A stretch of DNA of 64,000 nucleotides, from contig WFMF01000042.1 of the NCBI GenBank assembly GCA_011033025.1, forward strand, positions 222,501 through 286,500, read 5' to 3'. The notes under the pieces are model-generated. The model searched no databases and was not told the DNA's origin. It saw nothing but the letters and a program-made list of their open reading frames with translations. Origin of the DNA: Beroe forskalii. Taxonomy: Eukaryota > Ctenophora > Nuda > Beroida > Beroidae. How positions within the stretch are numbered: position 1 is the stretch's first letter; each line of letters begins with the position of its first letter. Made by a program: the position numbers and the translations under genes. Below are positions 59,137 to 64,000 of the stretch, in pieces.

Positions 59137-62100
59137 TCTATTGAGCTATCGGAAGATTTAGATGTTGCTATCTGTTAAACGATTACAATATACAATTAAA
59201 CAATAGATTTTCGAAATCATTATCAATGAGTTTTAAACGGCGAGCTATAAGTATATAACGGATAACCATCTAGTTTACTATTTCATATTTGCCTGAAGCT
59301 ATCACCATCGATTCAAAATGTTAACTATTTGGTTCGTAGCTCAATCGTTTTAATCGTTAATAATTGTCGAGTAACTCGAGTGACTTGAGTAATTTTTCAC
59401 ATTCAAATTTGATTGTTGTAAAATAAGAATGTATCTACGTTTAATTTATATATTACTTGTCCTCGTTTGAGGAAATTGGGTTGATTTCTATAATGTTTAA
59501 ATCGTAATGAAAGGAGCATAATTTTGTTCAAAGACAGGTCCCCTACCTATTTATGATCACATGACTTAGGCCGTCATCCTGGGGCTTTAACAGGAGGTTC
59601 GAACTTTCCTGTAGGCCAGATATTGTGCTCATATTAAGAAAAATGCCACCGTGTGTACCACATGGAGTAATTAGGTTGCTTCCAAGCAACTTTTGGCTAT
59701 TTATTATGTAGGATTGCGTATATTAAATCAATGTGGCTTGAAAGCGGAAAATTCGTTTCGAAATCACTGTTTACATCGTAGTTCCTCTATACGTAAGGAA
59801 AATTCACCACTGCAGATAATGTGACTGGATGTCCCGGCGAGAATTGAAAATTCCCTGAGCAACCGGCCGCACAATTTTCCAGACTGCAGAGCAAAACCCC
59901 ATGGATGTTTCATGGATTTAATCGAAAATCTGCAGCCTGCTCGAGTGCCATAGCGTTCAAGATAGGCATTGGAATAAGGTTATGGTCAGTTTCGTCAGCA
60001 GTGTTGACGGAAAAAATTGGCAAAACCGGGGATTTTTTTATTGCCCTTATCTGTACGTGTAAAGAGCAAGGTGCGAAAAGGGAAAAGCTGAGGAAGCCTG
60101 CGATATTATAATATGATAGTTACTAGTCAGGAATATATGACGGTCAGGAATGTATAATGGAAATGCCTCGAGATTGGGGTGGAATGGGAAAAGAGAGCCT
60201 TCAGGATTGGAACTGGGTTAAAAGTTGGGGCCCAAGATTGGGATTAGGACGAAATGTTAGGAAAATTAGGGCCTTATGACTTGAGGGGGAAGTTAATGGC
60301 AAGTAACAGAAAATAATTGTGGATACCGTTGTCGGAATTTTGTCAAGGACAATTTCTATTGAAGTATAAACTCATGGCGAGATTCATGAAGGCGTAATCA
60401 CGCGTTCTATCAGCTAACTTGCTTTAAATGAGATCAATTTATTTCTATCGCAAGGTCTGCGACACCAAAATTGATTGCCAACTACTTTATTATCATCGCC
60501 TTGACAATTAATTCAGAAAATTCAATTTGATCATGACGAGACGAAAATTCCGTTTCATCCTGACGAGAGTTGGGACACCAAATTTATTTTATTAGAATAT
60601 GTACAATGCACCTTTTAGGGCCTGTGCACCATGACCTCTACTTTTTCTTCAAATTAGAATAGTTATTGGTTCAATATTCCGGGGCACTTTGAAAATTAGT
60701 TTGAGTTCAGAAATTGGGCTAAGAAGTAAAATTTTTATCAAGGCAAAATTGAAGTTTACGGAAGAGTTGCTTTGAGAGTTTTAGGGTTACCCGGAGTATC
60801 ACTGTCTAAAATTATTCTAATCTCACAGCTCAGGAATTGTTGTGGCCCGATTCGTCCATATTTCCGTTACAATATTCATTTTTTAAATAAAATAATCATT
60901 TGAGTTTGGTAAGAGTTTTGTTGGTAGAGATTTGTCATCAAGAAATTATGCCAATTGCCAGTGAGGAGGATAATTCTTTAAACTTTTTCAAGAGAACATG
61001 TTCAGCATTCATTTTGAGTATGTACTGTACCTACGAGTCGAGTAATATATTTCTTTAAAAGCACTTATTAGAGTTACCGTGGGTTCAATCAATCAATGAT
61101 AAATTTATTTTGTTGTTCGGCTGGGACTGTTTTGAATAATAATTTTGTATGAGAATGTAGATGACATGCATGAAATTTACCAATGACCGCTCGATCGAAA
61201 TATAGATGCTACCGGCAGATTGCCGAATGGTGTATTGAAATAGAGCAGTCTCAGAGATAGAAATGAGCTAACAATTTCACGTTATATTACTCGGGTCACT
61301 CAAAACACACGGCAAGTCCGTAAGGTCAATAATTCTAAACTTTTAATCTACAGCGAAATTTCAAACGATGTGCCTGATGCAAGAGAGTGAGAGAGAATAA
61401 CGTTTAGTGGCAAATGCGAGTCGCTTGGAGTGTTATAGAGCCATTAAGAAAGTAGATCAGACGTTTACCATAGATGGTCAAATCGCTAAGAGTAGTAGAA
61501 TAGAGCATGTCGTTTTAGTCTGGGAATTGCGGGCCTTAATTTCCAGTGCCATGGAAGCATGGATAGAATCTGTCAATCTAAAGTGATCTGAATTCGTAAC
61601 CCTGATTCATATTTCATCGTGATACAAGGAAGTGTCTACCCCTAATAATCCATACTGTCCCATTCGCAATAACAAGCGAGAAATGATCCCGTTTATTAAG
61701 TTATTAGAACATATCGTTATATAGTCAAAGTTAACTGATATATTTTGCCGGTAAGGCCTTATCAATGTTATGCTATGTAAATTCATTGTCAATCAGATAA
61801 TATATTATTTGACCCATCACAAGGGGTCTAAGCAGAGTTGATTCACGAGTGGTGAACTCAGTTAACATTGTCATAAAATCCATGGTGAATGAGTTCCTAA
61901 AACTAGAGGGTTATTCCTAAGTGACCAGTGTCTAGTGTCTACTGTACACGAGTATCCTTACTTATCTATTAGACTAGCGTGTTATAATTCTCGAGGTTGT
62001 TATCCGTATCGATCAGATAACGTAATCCTTGGCTTATCACAAGGCGTCTCAAGCAGAGCTGAGACGTAAGTGATAACCACAGTGTTCAACATCATGAGAT

Positions 62101-62860
62101 AATCAAAGTACCTATCCTTACACCTAAATAGGGTTCAGTACAAGGCGAACAGTGTCCGTAGAGACTCTATCACGAGTATTTCACCCAGCTATGATATCTT
62201 ATCATGCCCGTGTAGTATTCTGTGAATTAATTCATAGTTACTTACCGCGTCTATTGAAATTAGCATACAAATTGGATTAAATATCAGTTGGACTGAATTG
62301 AAATGACGGAGTGCCGCATTGATATGAAAATAATAAAAGTATATCTAGTATATATATATATATCATCGCAGAATGATTTAATTCAACCAAGGTTTTTGTG
62401 AACAACAAAATGAGATCGAATATTGGCCTATGAAGCGAGTTTTTCAAATTGATCGTTAGCTGGAGTATAATTCCAGTATTGGTGGCAGGAACCTGGCCAG
62501 TATTCCTATCAACCTAGATCTAATTCTATAATCCTGATCGTTGAAAACCAAATCTCGCCCTTTTAGGACAAATTTAGTGTTCACGATTTATGTGCGAGGG
62601 TATTTTAATCAATCTGAGCTAGCTCATAACGTTATGGCTATGTTATTATCTATTGTTCAGCTGATGTCGGATTGACTCGAAAGGAGTAATAATAATGCTC
62701 ATGTTAATGGAAATCCATAGAAATTTAGAAGTTGCTATTCATACTAGGTTATGAATCAATGCATTGATTTAGGCATCCCGTTTAATCCCGGTGTGGCCTT
62801 CGACTTTCAAAATCCCTACATTGTTCACCTGTAGTGCCCTATAAAGCAATGAACAACCGT
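59137..62860. other. No recognisable gene
   Basis: AT-rich DNA with short ORFs only. It contains the leader side of the gag-like ORF, a TGTGGTACACAC word on the minus strand near 59,660 and a short (TA)n run at about 62,349-62,363. Confidence 0.45.
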
Positions 62861-62869
62861 TTGCGTTTT

Positions 62870-63110
62870 CAAGTTTGCTGTCAGCTTGTGAACAACCCGT
62901 CTCCATTGTTCACATAATGCTATAATGCTAATTTTTGGCGAGTGAACAACCCGTTTATTGTTCAACTTATGTCACCTATTGGCGAGTGAACAACCCGTTT
63001 TCATTGTTCAACTTAAGTCACCTATTAGCGAGTGAACAACCCGTTTTCATTGTTCAACTTGTGTCACCTGTTGGAGAGTGAACAATCCGTTTTCATTGTC
63101 CATCTTTATG
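62870..63110. repeat. 46-bp minisatellite
   Basis: Units carrying AGTGAACAACCCGTTTTCAT and ATTGTTCAACTT lie at 62,941, 62,985, 63,031 and 63,077, with a diverged unit from about 62,880. The spacing is 44-46 bp. Confidence 0.9.
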
Positions 63111-63965
63111 CCACACCCTTCGGCTTAAAAATGCTCATTGCAATTATTCCTATGGTTAGTGCCGGTGATAAACAAAATATTCGGGGAATTAATCAATATA
63201 TATTGCTCTAAATAAGTCTCGCCGAGTCATCTACACTGGTACTACACCAGGTAGGCATCCCGAAGTATTCATTTCAGTTGCATTCATGATATTATACCCA
63301 TTATGGTCATTAGAATCAACGGAGCTGACAGCTTGTAAAACTCGGCGAGCTGCGATGGGACGTTTAGCTAATATTACATTAGAGAGAGAGGTAGGTTACG
63401 TTCATCCGGTCGAAATTGCACAGCAATCCATTACATTGCTGTGAGTCCCATTTACGTTCGTTGATACTGCAGTATTATTTAGTTTCGTTGATAGAGCATT
63501 CGTTAAGTAACATATTTGATATTTCGACCGGGAGGATCCTAGTTTTGACGTGATTGTTGTTTACACGTATGTATTCCAATGGAATTCGTATACTCACTTA
63601 CCTGGTACCAAGGCTGAAGTCGTCCTTCGTGAGCAGTCCTTCGTGTACAATGTGCAAAATATACTGGAATTATAGTGCTATGCGTACTCCTATATCGTGA
63701 CGTCTATCTTAAGTGAATCAAAGTAGTTTCACTGTTTAAGCAATAATATTTCCCGGGATTTATGCTTTTTCGTTTGACGTAATTGTTGACGTGATAATAC
63801 ATACGTATAGCTACAATATTCAGATAGTATGCTGATGTACATTGTGCAAATTCTGGCAAGGTAAATTTGGCACGGTTGGGAGAGGGTGGGGTAGTACGAA
63901 TGGGGGAGAGTGCTCAAAATTGACTGGAATTTGAAAGTTTGGGGTTCTTTTTGTACAGCTCCATT
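63111..63965. other. No recognisable feature
   Basis: Mixed-composition DNA with a minus-strand ORF at 63,729-63,917 that has no recognisable domain. Confidence 0.4.
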
Positions 63966-64000
63966 TGTGAGCGGGGGATTTCTAAGTTTTATCGTTAGGA
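63966..64000 (-). mobile_element. 3' end of a second SINE copy, cut by the window
   Basis: The last 35 bases match the 3' end of the SINE at 53,527-53,561 exactly and in the same orientation. The body and tRNA-like head should lie just beyond the window. Confidence 0.7.

Noticed and set aside
53527-64000. Direct repeat at 53,527 and 63,966 as LTRs of a 10.4 kb retrotransposon containing the gag ORF
   Set aside because: The left copy continues into a SINE body with a tRNA-like head, and no pol lies between. The repeat is better explained as two SINE copies.

Overview
This is a repeat-dominated, AT-rich stretch of a eukaryotic, most likely invertebrate, nuclear genome. The evidence is the repeat content: CR1/Jockey-type non-LTR reverse transcriptase, a Penelope-like GIY-YIG endonuclease fragment, a tRNA-derived SINE, several TIR transposons, micro- and minisatellites, and a retrotransposon-type gag ORF. 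There is no bacterial gene density, operon layout or ribosome-binding-site pattern. I recognise no intact conserved host gene, and the species cannot be named from this window.

The layout is organised by a giant imperfect inverted repeat. The left arm (1 to about 21,838; its outer end lies off the window) is the reverse complement of the right arm (about 36,620-49,118), around a 14.8 kb non-repeated spacer. The arms differ by scattered substitutions as well as indels. Each carries transposon insertions missing from the other, so each arm supplies 'empty sites' that define element ends and target duplications. Left-only insertions are a 1.2 kb element flanked by GGTA (2,235-3,430), a 0.9 kb element with G-run termini and a 7-8 bp duplication (5,421-6,313), and fold-back elements at 13,005-16,425 and 17,877-21,265 plus a truncated copy at 10,274. 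Right-only insertions are a 1.2 kb TA-flanked TIR element (46,289-47,502), a 229 bp TTA-flanked MITE (48,536-48,764) and a 313-bp tandem array (43,968-44,828). Both arms share an older long-TIR, TA-flanked element that encloses the decayed 3' end of a LINE.

The fold-back elements are the most striking family. Each is about 3.4 kb, with TAGTCAAAG termini and 3-bp duplications. Each arm holds 162-bp tandem units followed by 21-bp tandem units, and the two arms meet in a central palindrome. Both unit lengths are multiples of three, which creates long but probably meaningless repetitive ORFs.

The spacer (21,839-36,619) holds a 12-bp minisatellite, a 30/40-bp minisatellite, a 1.25 kb TTAAG-type satellite and a 3.5 kb palindromic composite built from two tail-to-tail Penelope-like copies flanked by a perfect 13-bp direct repeat. 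It also holds a possible His/Gln/Trp-rich terminal exon, an 84-bp satellite and GC-rich palindromes. To the right of the right arm (49,119-64,000) lie further GC-rich hairpins, a frameshifted CR1/Jockey LINE, a SINE, an intact 295-codon gag-like ORF on the minus strand, a 46-bp minisatellite and the edge of a second SINE copy.

Many near-identical copies differ mainly by one-base homopolymer indels, which suggests residual long-read consensus error. Frameshifts here should be treated with caution. Most of the sequence outside the listed features shows no recognisable gene.
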